64,000 nt of DNA, from contig JBHGNT010000012.1 in assembly GCA_043228905.1 (NCBI GenBank), positions 12,958,001 to 13,022,000 of the forward strand. Reading direction: 5' to 3'. Below the pieces are notes generated by a model. That model did not search any database. It saw only the letters and a program-made list of their open reading frames with translations, and was not told where the DNA came from. Origin of the DNA: Azolla caroliniana (taxonomy: Eukaryota > Polypodiophyta). Below are positions 21,504 through 31,872 of the stretch, in pieces. The position numbers were made by a program, and so were the translations under genes. Within the stretch, counting starts at the first letter, position 1, and each line of letters begins with the position of its first letter.

Positions 21504-22413
21504 CTTAGCTAACTAGCTATTCTTCTAGACTATGACAGTAGCTAATTAGCTACCATTGAGCTAATTAGCTACTTCGCCTAGGTATGGTACAAGTTAATTA
21601 GCTACTACACTACAACCTAGTACCAACTAATTAGCCACTATAACTAAAGTATGGTAGTAGCTAATTAGCTACCACTTAGCTAATTCGCTACTACACTACA
21701 ACCTGGTACTAGTTAATTAGCCACTATAACTAAAGTATGGTAGTAGCTAATTAGCTACCACTTAGCTAATTAGTTATTGTACTAAACTATGGTAGCAGCT
21801 AATTAGCTACTCTACTAAACTATGGTAATAGCTAATTAGCTACCACTTAGCTAATTTGCTACTCAACTAAAGTATGGTATTCGCTAATTAGCTACTATAC
21901 TAAAGTATGGTATTAGCTAATTAGTCATTATAACTAAAGTATCGTAGTAGCTAATTCTCCCACTTAGCTAATTAGCTACTATACTAAACTATGGAAATAC
22001 CTAATTAGCTATGTGCTAGCTAATTAGCTACTGTACGAAACTATGGAAATACCTAATTAGCTATGTGGTACCTAATTACCTACTTAGCTAACGTATGGTA
22101 GTAGCTAGTTAACTACCACTTAGATAATTACCTATTGTACTAAACTATGATAATAGCTAATTAGCTACCACTTACATAATGAGTTACTCAGCTAAAGTAT
22201 GGTATTCGCTAGTTAGCCACCACTTAGCTAATTTGCTACTATACTAAAGTATGGTACTATCTAATTAGCTACTATACTAAACTATAGTAATACCTTATTA
22301 GCTATGTCGTAGTAGCTAGTTAGCTACCACTTAGCTAATTACCTATTGTACTAAACTATGGTAGTAGCTAATTAGCTACACTTACATAATTAGCTACTCA
22401 GCTATAGTAAGGT
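21504..22413. repeat. Palindromic TAGCTAATTAGCTA array 2
   Basis: About 900 bp of the same units as array 1, in the same orientation: TAGCTAATTAGCTA palindromes alternating with ACTAAAGTATGGTAGT or ACTAAACTATGGTAGT linkers. Units are more regular here, about 50 bp. The right edge abuts albumin-like gene G1 within its coding sequence, at about 22413. Confidence 0.9.
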
Positions 22414-22537
22414 CTCCCTCTCTTCGTCGATCGCGCCTCTCCTCTTCGCGATCTCGTCCTATAGATCTAGCATTGGCCGTGCCGCAGGCGGCTAACATGA
22501 TAACCGCCATGAGGAATATGATAGTGAGCTTCGCCAT
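22414..22537 (-). pseudogene. 2S-albumin-like gene copy G1, 5' end only
   Basis: ATG at 22535-22537. About 41 codons survive: a signal peptide (M-A-K-L-T-I-I-F-L then a hydrophobic core ending C-G-T-A-N-A) and the start of the Arg/Glu-rich repeats. The palindromic array replaces the rest at about 22413. What is left has no stop. It is the leftmost of at least six tandem copies, all on this strand. Confidence 0.65.
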
Positions 22538-22603
22538 TGCTTGTGTTCGGAACTACCCCGGTTCTCTCTCCGCCTATTTGAGTGTGTCATGGTTGATCCA
22601 CCC

Positions 22604-22660
22604 TTATATACACAAGGCCATGCATGTCTAGTAGATGCATGTCCCTTCCCACGTCCATTC
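22604..22660 (-). promoter_or_regulatory. Seed-type promoter of G1
   Basis: TATATAA on the minus strand at 22604-22610, about 67 bp before the ATG. RY palindrome CATGCATG at 22619-22626, a second ATGCATG at 22635-22641, and an ACGT core in GGACGTGGG near 22648-22656. RY elements bind B3 factors (ABI3/FUS3/LEC2) and ACGT cores bind bZIP factors in seed storage gene promoters. Confidence 0.65.
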
Positions 22661-22699
22661 CTATGGATGTTAATTGCATGATCCATACTTGGGCCACGG

Positions 22700-23640
22700 A
22701 AGAGACCATTCATTTTTCACCACCCCCCTTTATGTGTCCAGGATCCTCCTCCTTCGACCTACCATATCACTAGCCACATACTCACCTCCATCACACCAGG
22801 AGTGGGATTATGCACTTGGGCATTTCAAATCTACTAACCTATGGACGCTTCGTCCATATTGCAACGTAGACAATATGTAACCTCAGGATAGCCACCTACA
22901 CATGTGATGCCATTGAGGTTCTAGAGTGCGTATCGGCCTCGTAAAACAAGGATAAGGTGGTGAGAAAAGGTTTTTAGGGTGTTGGTTCTCTCCACGAATA
23001 CGTTTTTGACGGTTGTGGCCATGAGGGAGTTTAGAATCGATTGTGACCAGCATACGGACGATGACACACGTTTTCATTGTGATTACAAGATCCGTCGTCG
23101 CTATGGATGCTACAACACCTGAGGAATATGAAGGTGACACCATTAAAGGACAACATTTCTAGGTGAAACGTGCGTGGGCTGGTGCACACGATGATGAAAA
23201 TGGTAGATAGACATGGGAATGTCATGTGGAATCATATTCGTAGTAGGAGTTACAATCAGCCACTACTATTGCGCACATCATGGTACGGCGAGACACGACA
23301 TTGTATGAGGGTGACTTCAATACAACATTGTGATGGCATCGACGTTTGACGAGTTTCGCGTTGCTCGTGAGAGAGATAGCGATAGATCAATAGAGATAGA
23401 TATAGGTAGGGTGGGACTGGGTAGTGTGTGTGTGGGCATGCTACCTAATCATGTGTGCGTGAGAAACCGTGCGTGTGGAGTTTCATTTTGCTTGTGCAAT
23501 GAGCGAGCGAGGGCACACGACTTGATCGTGTGTGTGTGCATGCATGCGTGTGTGTGTGTTGTGCGCGAGCATGGGAAAAATATGATTGAGAGGGTTATGA
23601 GAATGTCCAGACATCACAGAGCACACCATTTACGATGTTC
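22700..23640. repeat. Intergenic part of albumin-array unit (G1 5' flank, G2 3' flank)
   Basis: No gene seen. The segment is one copy of the spacer repeated at 32990-33598, 35740-36640 and 37920-38467. Landmarks are CCTATGGACGCTTCGTCC, GTAGAGTGCGTATGGGCC-like wording, GACGAGTTTCGCGTTGCTCG and a (TG)n run near 23538-23560. Confidence 0.65.
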
Positions 23641-23675
23641 AAAAAGTGTATAGTTGAAAAAGTTATGTACGTTCT

Positions 23676-24644
23676 TTAAAAGTGGCGAATACAAGCGTGT
23701 GGGCGAAGATCACATTGTTGGAGAAGGCGAGAGGTTGCCATGCTTAGAAGTTGTTCCTCCTCATTGGCCTTGAAACGACGACGTTGTTCCTCATCTTGTC
23801 GTCCGGTCATGCGATAACGACGCTCGTCCTCCTCGCGCCTACTACTGTCTCTCTCTCCTTGGCATCCTCTTCCCATTGACGACGTTCCCTGGACACTTGG
23901 CTCTGGCAGTGACCATCATGGCGTGCCTCTTCTCCGCTAATGTATAAGGCTTCGCGGAGCCGGTTGCAACGCTCTTCTATGGGGATTTGTTCTACGTTCC
24001 TTGTAGCATATTTCGGAGGGCCTTGCATATCGGCTGATTTCATCCCAAGAGGTGCGACGGCTTCGTCCACGTTCTTCCTTATCATTACGTTCTTGTAGGT
24101 GGCTGACTTGCCTATCGACGAAGTTTTGGCACTCTTGCCTCAACTCTCGGTCTCGTGGCTCATCGCGATCGCGACTACGAGGATCCCGATCCTCTTCTGA
24201 CTCTCTCCTATTGTCTCTGTGACGTCCTTCTTCGAGGGATCCTTCACGACGTCGGTCGCGCCTCTCGTCACGTGACTCATCATGATCATGACTGCGATGA
24301 TCCCGTTCCTCTTCGGACTCTCTCTTGTTGTCTCCGTAGTGCCCCTCCTCGATGGACCCCTCGCGACGTCCCCCGTGCCTCTCCTCATCGAAATCCTCCT
24401 CCTTGCGTTGATCACGACTGCGACGATCCCGGTCCTCATCCGACTCTCTCTTGTTGCCTCTGTAGTGCCTCTCATCGATGGATCCCTCATGGCATCCGCC
24501 ACGCCTCTCCTCTTCGACATCCTCCTCCCTACATCGATCAAGTCTCTCCTCTTCCTGATCCCGTCCTACAGATCTAGCATTGGCCGCACCGCAGGCGGCT
24601 AGCATGATAACCGCCATGAGGAATATGATAGTGAGCTTTGCCAT
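23676..24644 (-). pseudogene. 2S-albumin-like gene copy G2, two offsetting frameshifts
   Basis: ATG at 24644, end codon TAA at 23676-23678. From the N-terminus there is a signal peptide of ~23 residues, then about three 40-residue repeats dominated by R, E and D (each with G-S-I-x-E, D-N-K-R-E-S and R-D-x-R-S-R-D). The albumin core follows, with QECQNFVDRQ and later EERCNRLREAL, QQCDLRP and HACIRHF. Against the G3 copy there is a +1 change near 24005, at the Cys-Cys motif, and a -1 change near 23855, so the outer parts share a frame. As read, translation stops at 23937. It is the least damaged copy with both ends. 2S albumins are vacuolar nitrogen stores; the repeat expansion is not typical. 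Confidence 0.7.
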
Positions 24645-24708
24645 TGCTTGTGTTCGGAACTACCCCGGTTCTCTCTCCGCCTATTTGAGTGTGTCATGGT
24701 TGATCCAC

Positions 24709-24831
24709 CCTTATATACACAAGGCCATGCATGTCCCTTCCCACGTCCATTCCTATGGACGTTAATGGCATGATCTATACTTGGGCCACGGAAGAGACCA
24801 TTCACTTTTCACCACCCCCCTTTACGTGTCC
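24709..24831 (-). promoter_or_regulatory. Seed-type promoter of G2
   Basis: TATA box at 24710-24717 (minus), about 66-73 bp upstream of the ATG. RY palindrome CATGCATG at 24726-24733. ACGT cores at 24743-24746 and in ACACGTAAA near 24821-24829. This copy lacks the second RY motif seen in G1, G5 and G6. Confidence 0.68.
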
Positions 24832-25007
24832 AGGATCCTCCTCTTTCGACCTACCATATCACTAGCCCTATACTCACCTCTATCACACCAAGAGTGGGAT
24901 TATGCACTTGGGCATTTTAAAATCTACTAACCTATGGACACTTCGTCCATATTGCAACGTAGACAGTATGTAACCTCATGATAGCCACCTACACATGTGA
25001 TGCCATT

Positions 25008-25175
25008 TGTCATGGCGACATACATTTTGACCTTACAAGGATTCGAGCCCAAGACGTCTTGGTCTATATGTTAGACCTTTAACCATTATAGTAACATATA
25101 TGATGTATAATTATAATAAATGTATTAGTTATTACAAGACATTTAGAGTATTCTAGAACATTTAGAGTACTCTTG
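25008..25175 (+). repeat. Truncated 5' LTR of C1
   Basis: Matches the first ~170 bp of 28619-29070, including an antisense tRNA-like module (B box at 25039-25050, A box at 25077-25094 on the minus strand). Confidence 0.85.
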
Positions 25176-25179
25176 TTTC

Positions 25180-28100
25180 ATGGATCGTGAGTTTGCTGTA
25201 ATGCATAATATTCAGTTACATAAGCTCCCAAGCATATTTTCAGTTGGAGTCATTGATGGACGCCCCATAGCATCAGGTGATATAGTTGAAGAGTCTGAAC
25301 CAATTCATGTAGTCCTAGGCAATTTGGCTAGTGTCATCCCATTCAACATCATTAGTAGTCAAGAGCACTTCCTAGTTCTTGGTCTTCCATGGTTTGAGCT
25401 ACATAACCCAACTATTGATTGGAGAAAAAGAACCATTGATGAAGTCACAATACAGTCTGAGCCTCTTAAAACTCCAACAAAGGATATGACATTGCAAAAG
25501 ATTTCGACAATCTCTATACATCAATTACGTGAGGAAGGACAGAAGGAAGACATGTTGGTGTTCGCAGTTTTAGCAACTCCCACATCAAACTCACAAGAAT
25601 CGGGGGTCCAACTACCGAAGAAATATATAGAATTTTCCGATGTTTTTGATAAGGTGAAGGCCAATAGACTACCAGAGCATCGACCATATGATTGCCCGAT
25701 TGATTTGTAGCCCGGAAAAGAGCCTCCATGGGGGCCAATTTATAACCTTTCACCCACGGAGTTAGCGGTTCTTCGAGAATATATCGATGAGAACTTGGCG
25801 AATGGGTTTATCCAGCATTTAAGATCTCCTACCGGTGCACCCATATTATTCGTTAAGAAGAAAGATGGTTCGCTTCGTCTGGTCGTGGATTATCGAGGAT
25901 TGAATAAAGTAACTATTCGAAACCGATATGCTCTACCATTGATTGCAAGCCTTCTGGAACGCCTCAATGGAACTAAGTATTTCACAAAGTTAGATCTTTG
26001 AGGTGCTTACAATCTTGTTCGAATTCGTCCTAGGGATGAATGGAAGACTGCTTTTCGTACTCGCTATGGCCATTTTGAGTATACAGTGATGCCATTTGGT
26101 CTCACGAATGCACCAACAGTTTTCCAACATATGGCAAATGACATTTTTCAAGATTTCCTCGATATTTTCGTCATAATTTACCTAGATGATATCTTGATCT
26201 ACTCAAAAACTCAAGAGGATCATGATATACACATTCGACAAGCTTTGCAACGGTTGCGTGAATATGGTCTCTATGCAAAATTGGAGAAGTGTAGCTTTGA
26301 CCAGCGTCAAGTGGAATTTTTGGGGTACATAGTCTCTTCACATGGCATCTCTATGGACCCAGCAAAGGTTCAAACAGTTTTGGATTGGCAAACACCACAG
26401 TCTGTGTGAGATGTACAATGTTTTTTAGGGTTCGCAAACTTTTATCGCAAGCTCATCAAAGATTATTCAAAGATCGTATTGCCCCTCACTCAATTGACAC
26501 AGAAGAATCAACCATTTGTGTGGAGTATAAATGCAAACTCTGCATTTGAAGGATTAAAGCAAGCATTTACATCCGCACCAATTTTGATGCATGTTGATCC
26601 ATTGAAGCGCTTTATACTGGAAGCTGATGCATCTAACTTCACACTAGGAAGCGTATTATCCCAGATTAGCAATGATGGCCAACTGCACCCTGTGGCTTTT
26701 CATTCACGGAAATTCGAAGTTGCAGAAATCAACTATGAGATTCACGACAAAGAGCTTCTTGCCATTGTGGATTCTTTTCAACAATGGCGTCATTTTTTGG
26801 AGGGTTCATCTCAACAAATCATTGTCTATAATGATCACAAAAATCTAACGTACTTCCAAAGTGCTCGAGTCTTGAGTCGTGGACAAGCTCATTGGGCGCA
26901 GTTTTTAACTCATTTTGATTTCGTAATTCTATATCGCCCTGGGACGCAACAAGGCAAAGCAGATGCTTTATCTCGGCGTTTATATATGGAACTTCAACCA
27001 GGAGAGGCCGCATTTGAAAGTCAGAAGCAAATCCTCTTGGTTCCTGACCGTCTACGACTAATGGCTTTTCATGCTATAGACACACCCGAGGATTCAAGTC
27101 TTCTAGACTCCATTCGGGAGCATATTGAGACTGATGAATTCGCCCAAGATATTCTGAACCATATTATCCCAGATCGTGCTTCTTGTTCACAATCTCAAAA
27201 TCCTCATCAAGACTACAACCAGTTCAATTGGCATGATGGTTTACTTTTTCGACAAAATCTCTTATATGTGCCTGATGGTCCTTCTCGACTCCAAGTCTTG
27301 CAACAATGTCATGATACACCAATGGCTGGACATTTTGGCATCCACAAGACTTTGGCATTAATTTCTCGAAGGTATTGGTGGCCACGACTTCGCCATTTTG
27401 TTACAGATTATGTTCATAGTTGTGATACATGTTGCTGATCCAAAAAACCTCGACATCATCTATATGGCTTATTACAGCCAATGCCTATTCTTGAGAGTCC
27501 ATGGAAATCTATTTCATTGGACTTCATTACGGATCTACCACCTTCCAAGGGTTTTGATTCTATTCTCACGGTAGTAGATCGTTTTACCAAGATGGCACAT
27601 TTTCTTCCCTGCACAAAGGCCATTACGAGCCAAGAGACAGCCAAGTTACTCATGCGAGAGGTGTTTCGGCATCATGGTCTTCCTGATGATATTATCAGTG
27701 ATCAGGGTCCCCAGTTCATCTCAAAATTTTGGCGGCACATGTTCAAACTCTTACATACTTCTTGCAAACTCTCTTCCGGCTACCATCCTGAAACTAATGG
27801 ACAGAGTGAGTACACCAACCAAATAGTAGAACAATATCGTCGTTGTTTTGTCAACTATCAACAAGATGATTGGGTTGATCTATTACATTTGGTGGAATTT
27901 GCTTACAAAAACTCAGAACATTCTTCTACTGGATATTCCCCATTTTTTGCAAACATTGGGTACCATCCTCGTTGGACTATGCTTGAACATCCCGAACTCC
28001 TAACAAACCCAGATGCTGAAGATCGGCTCACTCGACTCCAAGAAGTTCAAGATATCCTTTTGCACCATTTATGTGATGCTCAAAACACTCAAAAGAAGGT

Positions 28101-28618
28101 TGTCGACCGTCATCGATGTGATTCATCAACTACGTTTCAAGTGGGGGTTCGAGTATGGCTTTTACAAGGTCGCATTAAAACAACTCGACCTTGTTGCAAA
28201 TTGGATTATCAACGTTTTGGCCCATATGTGATATCTGGTAAGATCAATGATGTGGCATTTCGCCTTGATCTTCCCCCTCATATGCATCTTCACACGGTCT
28301 TCCATGTTTCATTTTTGGAGTCGTACACAACCAGCTCTATTCCAGGCCGTCTTACATCTCCCCCACCTCCAATCGAAGTTTCGGATGGCTCCGAATATGA
28401 AGTTGCTGCCATTCTCGACTCCAAGATCGTTCGCAACAAACTGTATTATTTGGTTGACTGGTTAGGTTATACACCTAATGATCGAACATGGGAACCTCTT
28501 GAGAATCTTCCTAATGCCTCCGAAATGGTTGCTGCATTTCACAACAAATATCCTCATAAGCCAAGTCCGAAATCTTGTCTTCCGACTCGTGGAACTCGTT
28601 GTCGAAAAGGGGGGATAA
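25180..28618 (+). pseudogene. pol of C1: protease, RT, RNase H, integrase, chromodomain
   Basis: A single frame of about 1150 codons is interrupted only by TAG at 25708-25710 and TGA at 25999-26001, 26407-26409 and 27436-27438. Each TGA is where relatives or context want Arg (CGA). Protease comes first but its catalytic Asp region is cut off. Reverse transcriptase (about 25795-26400) has YLDDIL. RNase H (26479-27000) has an EADASN-type motif. Integrase has an H-H-C-C finger (about 27305-27435) and the catalytic residues in LDFITDL, SDQGPQF and NGQSEYT. A C-terminal chromodomain (about 28385-28560) has Y-L-V-D-W-L-G-Y and RTWEP. Chromodomains of this class steer integration to marked chromatin. 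The frame runs 8 bases into the 3' LTR. Confidence 0.92.
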
Positions 28619-29070
28619 TGTCATGACGACGTACATTTTGGCCTTACAAGGATTCGAGCCCAAGACGTCTTGGTCTATATGTTAGACCTTTAACCATTAT
28701 ACTAACATATATGATGTATAATTATAATAAATGTATTATTAATTATAACAAGACATTTAGAGTATTCCCCAGAACAATCTAGAGTATTCTAGAATATTCT
28801 AGGATATTCCATGATTATATTAAATCTCTAAAATATTCTAGAACATTCTAGAATACTCCATAAGGACCTATAAATAGGTGTCTATTCATTCATCACAACT
28901 CATTCGGTTCAACACCAATTTGTAGCCCCTTAACCTACTCTTTGTAATCCTTGCTCTCTTATAATATAAACTCTCTTTGCATTTCTAGTATTCTTTCTCT
29001 CTCTCTCTCTCTCACCCTCTACCTTCTACTGTGATCTTATTTTTCTCTCTCCTATTCTCAAGTCACGATA
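28619..29070 (+). repeat. 3' LTR of C1
   Basis: 452 bp, ending ...CACGATA before the CCATT duplication. The polypurine tract AAAAGGGGGGATAA precedes it. An antisense tRNA-like module lies at 28650-28704. A CTATAAATAGG TATA box is at about 28868-28878, and a (TC)n run near 28996-29013. Confidence 0.9.
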
Positions 29071-29075
29071 CCATT

Positions 29076-29301
29076 CAAGTTGTAGAGTGCGTATGGGCCT
29101 CATAAAACGAGGATAAGGTGGTGAGAGTTTCGCGTTGCTCGTGAGAGAGATAGCGATAGATGGATACAGATAGATATAGGTAGGGTGGGAGTGGGTAGTG
29201 TGTGTGTGGGCACACTACCTAATCATGTGTGCGTGAGAGACCGTGCTCGTGGAGTTTCATTTTGCTTCTATAATGAGCGAGCGAGGGCACGCGACCTGAT
29301 C

Positions 29302-29333
<32 letters not shown>

Positions 29334-29449
29334 TGTGCGCGCGCGTGGGAGAAATATGATTGAGAGCGTTATGAGAACGTCCAGACACCACAGAGCACAC
29401 CATTTACGATGTTCGGAAAGTGTATAGTTGAAAAATTTATGTACGTTCT
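29076..29449. repeat. Albumin-array spacer, 3' flank of G3
   Basis: A shortened copy of the array spacer. GTTGTAGAGTGCG continues the unit split by C1, then jumps at about 29126 to the TTTCGCGTTGCTCG landmark, which omits ~0.4 kb present in other units. A (TG)n/(CG)n run is at 29300-29345. No gene seen. Confidence 0.65.
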
Positions 29450-29880
29450 TTAAAAGTGGCGAATACAAGCGTGTGGGCGAAGATCACAGTGTTGGAGAAG
29501 GCGAGAGGTTGCCACGCTTAGAAGTTGTTCCTCCTCACCGGCCTTGGAACGACGACATTGTTCCTCATCTTGTCGTCCAGTCATGCGATAACGGCGCTCG
29601 TCCTCCTTGCGCTCGCTACTGTCTCTCTCTCGCTCGGCATCCTCTTCCCATTGACGATGTTCCCTAGACACTTGGCTATGGCGGTGACCATCATTGCGTG
29701 CCTCTTCTCCGCTAATGTATAAGGCCTCGTGGAGGCGGTTGCAACGCTCTTCTACGGGGATTTGTTCCACGTGCCTGCAACATCTTTCGAAGGGCCTTGC
29801 ATATCGGCTGATTTCATCCCTAGAGGTGCGACGGCTTCGTCCATGTTCTTCCTTATCATTACGTTCTTGTAGGTGGCGGA
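29450..29880 (-). pseudogene. 2S-albumin-like gene copy G3, 3' half, frame intact
   Basis: About 143 codons in an open frame ending at TAA 29450-29452. LTR A2 has removed the 5' half, including the signal peptide and repeats. This is the only undamaged view of the albumin core: HLQERND, RPFERCC, EQIPVEERCNRL, a long charged linker, ATSRLLQHCDLRP and HACIRHF. Aligned with 2S albumins the order is Cys-Cys pair, a single Cys where CxC is usual, then the last two Cys. The linker contains an extra Cys (DEEQC) not present in G2. The long charged stretch between the Cys region and the C-terminal pair equals the hypervariable loop of 2S albumins but is longer than usual. Confidence 0.7.
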
Positions 29881-30336
29881 TATTAGAGACATGCACTAAA
29901 GTAAGCATTTGATAAGGATAGATCTAGGTAGGTAGAAAGAAAGGAGAGAGAAAAAGAAGGGTGCCGATCCACCCGACCACCCCCGAGCGAAGGGATGGAG
30001 ACGGACTCGAGCCTCGATCGGCGTCCCATACCACCGCTGTGGCGTCGAGTCGTACGTGGTGCTGGCGCACTCGCTACAAGAGTTGACGCACCACAAGACA
30101 GATTCTTGACGTAGTCAACAAGATCGTCAAATGAGGGTAGCTAGGCCTCTTATTTATGGCGATACCCAAGACCCCAGGCAAGTTCACACTTGCCCTAATG
30201 GGTTGTCTCAATCCCGAGGATTTAAAAGTAATCCTTCCCTTCTTTACACTCTCGTTTAACCCTCACACTTATCCACGTGTATAAAATACCACGGTAAATT
30301 CTCACTACGTGATATTATATGGTCATGCCCATAACA
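29881..30336 (-). repeat. LTR A2
   Basis: 456 bp, minus orientation, with the family-typical ends (TATTAGAGA at the left edge, CATAACA at the right). It cuts copy G3. Confidence 0.9.
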
Positions 30337-30810
30337 TACTCCCCCTCTTTAAAACATTGCACTCTTGCAATGGAAAGTTAGGGAAGTTAGTTCTGAGAGT
30401 ATTTTCGCGTTCCCAAGTGGCATGTTTTATTGATTTATCCATCGATTTTATTTTAAATTCTCAGATTTCTCAAGTACGTATTTTTTTTTTTTAACATCGA
30501 GAATTCTTTCTGGTACATGTGGTTTAGAAGAAAAATCTTCAGAAGTAACCAGAGTTTCAGTTGTAACTGTATTGTCGCTAGAACCTACAAGTTCTTTTAG
30601 ACAACTCACATGAAAGACTGGATGAATTCCAACACCATCGGGAAGAGCGAGACGATAGGCTGATGACCCAATGCGTTTGAGGACTGTAAAAGGTCCACAA
30701 AACCGTGGGGCAAACTTCGTGCACTTACCCGTAGACAATGTCTTAGAATTGTGAGGTACACGTAAAAATACCTTCTGTCCAGGGTTGAATACACGAGGTT
30801 GCCTATGGTG
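30337..30810 (-). pseudogene. A2 integrase C-terminus and chromodomain-like tail
   Basis: Matches the last ~155 codons of A1 pol: R-V-F-N-P-G-Q-K-V-F-L-R, then LSTGKC and HPVFHVS, then PERILDV. A run of T at 30481-30492 shifts the frame near the chromodomain-like tail. Only a fragment remains. Confidence 0.8.
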
Positions 30811-31062
30811 ATCGGGGAGCCGCCATATAAAATCGATCTAGAGAGCAGGGAAAGACATTCATTTGTCATCCCCATGGTTTTTAAAACACCTTTCTGTTAC
30901 CATAGTAACCTGATCTTGAACCTCATCTCATACGTCTAGAGGGGTATTGACGTGAGATAATGATATCGATTAATGTTTGCCCATGATATGTTTATATCAT
31001 GACATGATGTTATGACTATCTCTCTGACCTTATCCTATTTCTTTTCCCAAAATAATCATTTA

Positions 31063-31519
31063 ATGGCTCAAAATAACGACCCGATGTCCTCCGCTCAAGC
31101 GGAAGGAACTCAAGGGAATCCTCCTGAACAAATGTCCATTGAGATGTATTTTTCACAAATAACCCAATACCTTAGTATCCCCGCTCAACAAATGAGCGAA
31201 CTTCGGGAATCTCAAAGTGCTCTCGAGGCACGTGTCATTAGTCTACAACATGAGACTAATAGACCTGATGAGCGACAGGGTGAACCATTGTTTGTCGTTA
31301 AGCCATTTATGGGAGACAAAAAGGAAAGAACCGAAGAAGCAATCTGCATGTGGCTGGGCTGATGGGAGTCTCATTTTGAGCTCTTTCCTAGGCCAGATAG
31401 TACGAAGATTGCATATGTCGGCCGAGAACTAGGAGGTAAGGCCGCCGCCTGGTGGCGTGGGCTCCGTACTTTAGGGAAATTGCCGGATACCTGGACAGAT
31501 TTTGTCACAATTTTCAAGG
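31063..31519 (+). pseudogene. A2 gag fragment
   Basis: ATG at 31063 is equivalent to the A1 gag start. About 100 codons follow before TGA at 31360-31362, where A1 has CGA. The frame then continues as gag to the junction near 31519. It encodes the capsid N-terminal half only, with no zinc knuckle. Confidence 0.8.
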
Positions 31520-31872
31520 GTGGCTTCAATACGACATTGTGATGGCATCGTCGTTTGACGAGTTTCGTGTTGCTCGTGAGAGAGATAGCGATAGATGGAT
31601 AGAGATAGATATAGGAGGGCTGGGAGTGGATAGTGTGCATGTGGGCACGCTACCTAATCATTTCTGCGTGAGAAACCGTGTGCGTGGAGTTTCATTTTGC
31701 TTGTGCAATGAACGAGCGAGGGCACACGACCTGATTGTGTGTGTGTGTGTGTGTTGTGCGCGAGCATGGGAGAAATATGATGGAGAGGGGTTTATCAGAA
31801 CGTCAAGACACCACCGAGCACACCATTTACGATGTTTAGAAAGTGTATAGTTGAAAGAGTTATGTACGTTCT

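Larger units (their letters stand above)
25008..29070 (+). mobile_element. Chromodomain Ty3/gypsy retrotransposon C1, gag deleted
   Basis: Target duplication CCATT (25003-25007 and 29071-29075) brackets the element, and undisturbed array units have that word once at the same site. The 3' LTR is 28619-29070 (TGTCATGACG...GTCACGATA). The 5' LTR survives only as ~168 bp (25008-25175), joined directly to protease, so the rest of the LTR, the primer site and gag are gone. The pol frame is continuous apart from four stops. It sits in the 5' flank of G2. Confidence 0.9.
29881..31519. mobile_element. A2: rearranged family A fragment with head-to-head halves
   Basis: An LTR (29881-30336) and the pol C-terminus up to about 30810 lie on the minus strand. 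From about 30811 the sequence switches to plus-strand leader and gag of the same family and ends inside gag at ~31519, in host array sequence. No second LTR and no target duplication are present. An inversion with deletion, or fusion of two copies, is needed to explain it. Confidence 0.8.

Noticed and set aside
23520-23570. (TG)n and (GTGC)n runs with open frames encoding Cys/Val repeats
   Set aside because: Microsatellite in the spacer of each array unit. The frames are an artefact of the dinucleotide repeat.
24140-24602. Long open frames on both strands and in several frames across the albumin-like repeats
   Set aside because: Low-complexity Arg/Glu/Asp codon repeats keep several frames open. 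Only the minus frame beginning with the signal peptide and ending in the Cys core makes a coherent protein.
25039-25094. Functional tRNA gene on the minus strand
   Set aside because: Only A and B boxes are recognisable. Acceptor and anticodon stems do not pair, and the module repeats within LTRs.
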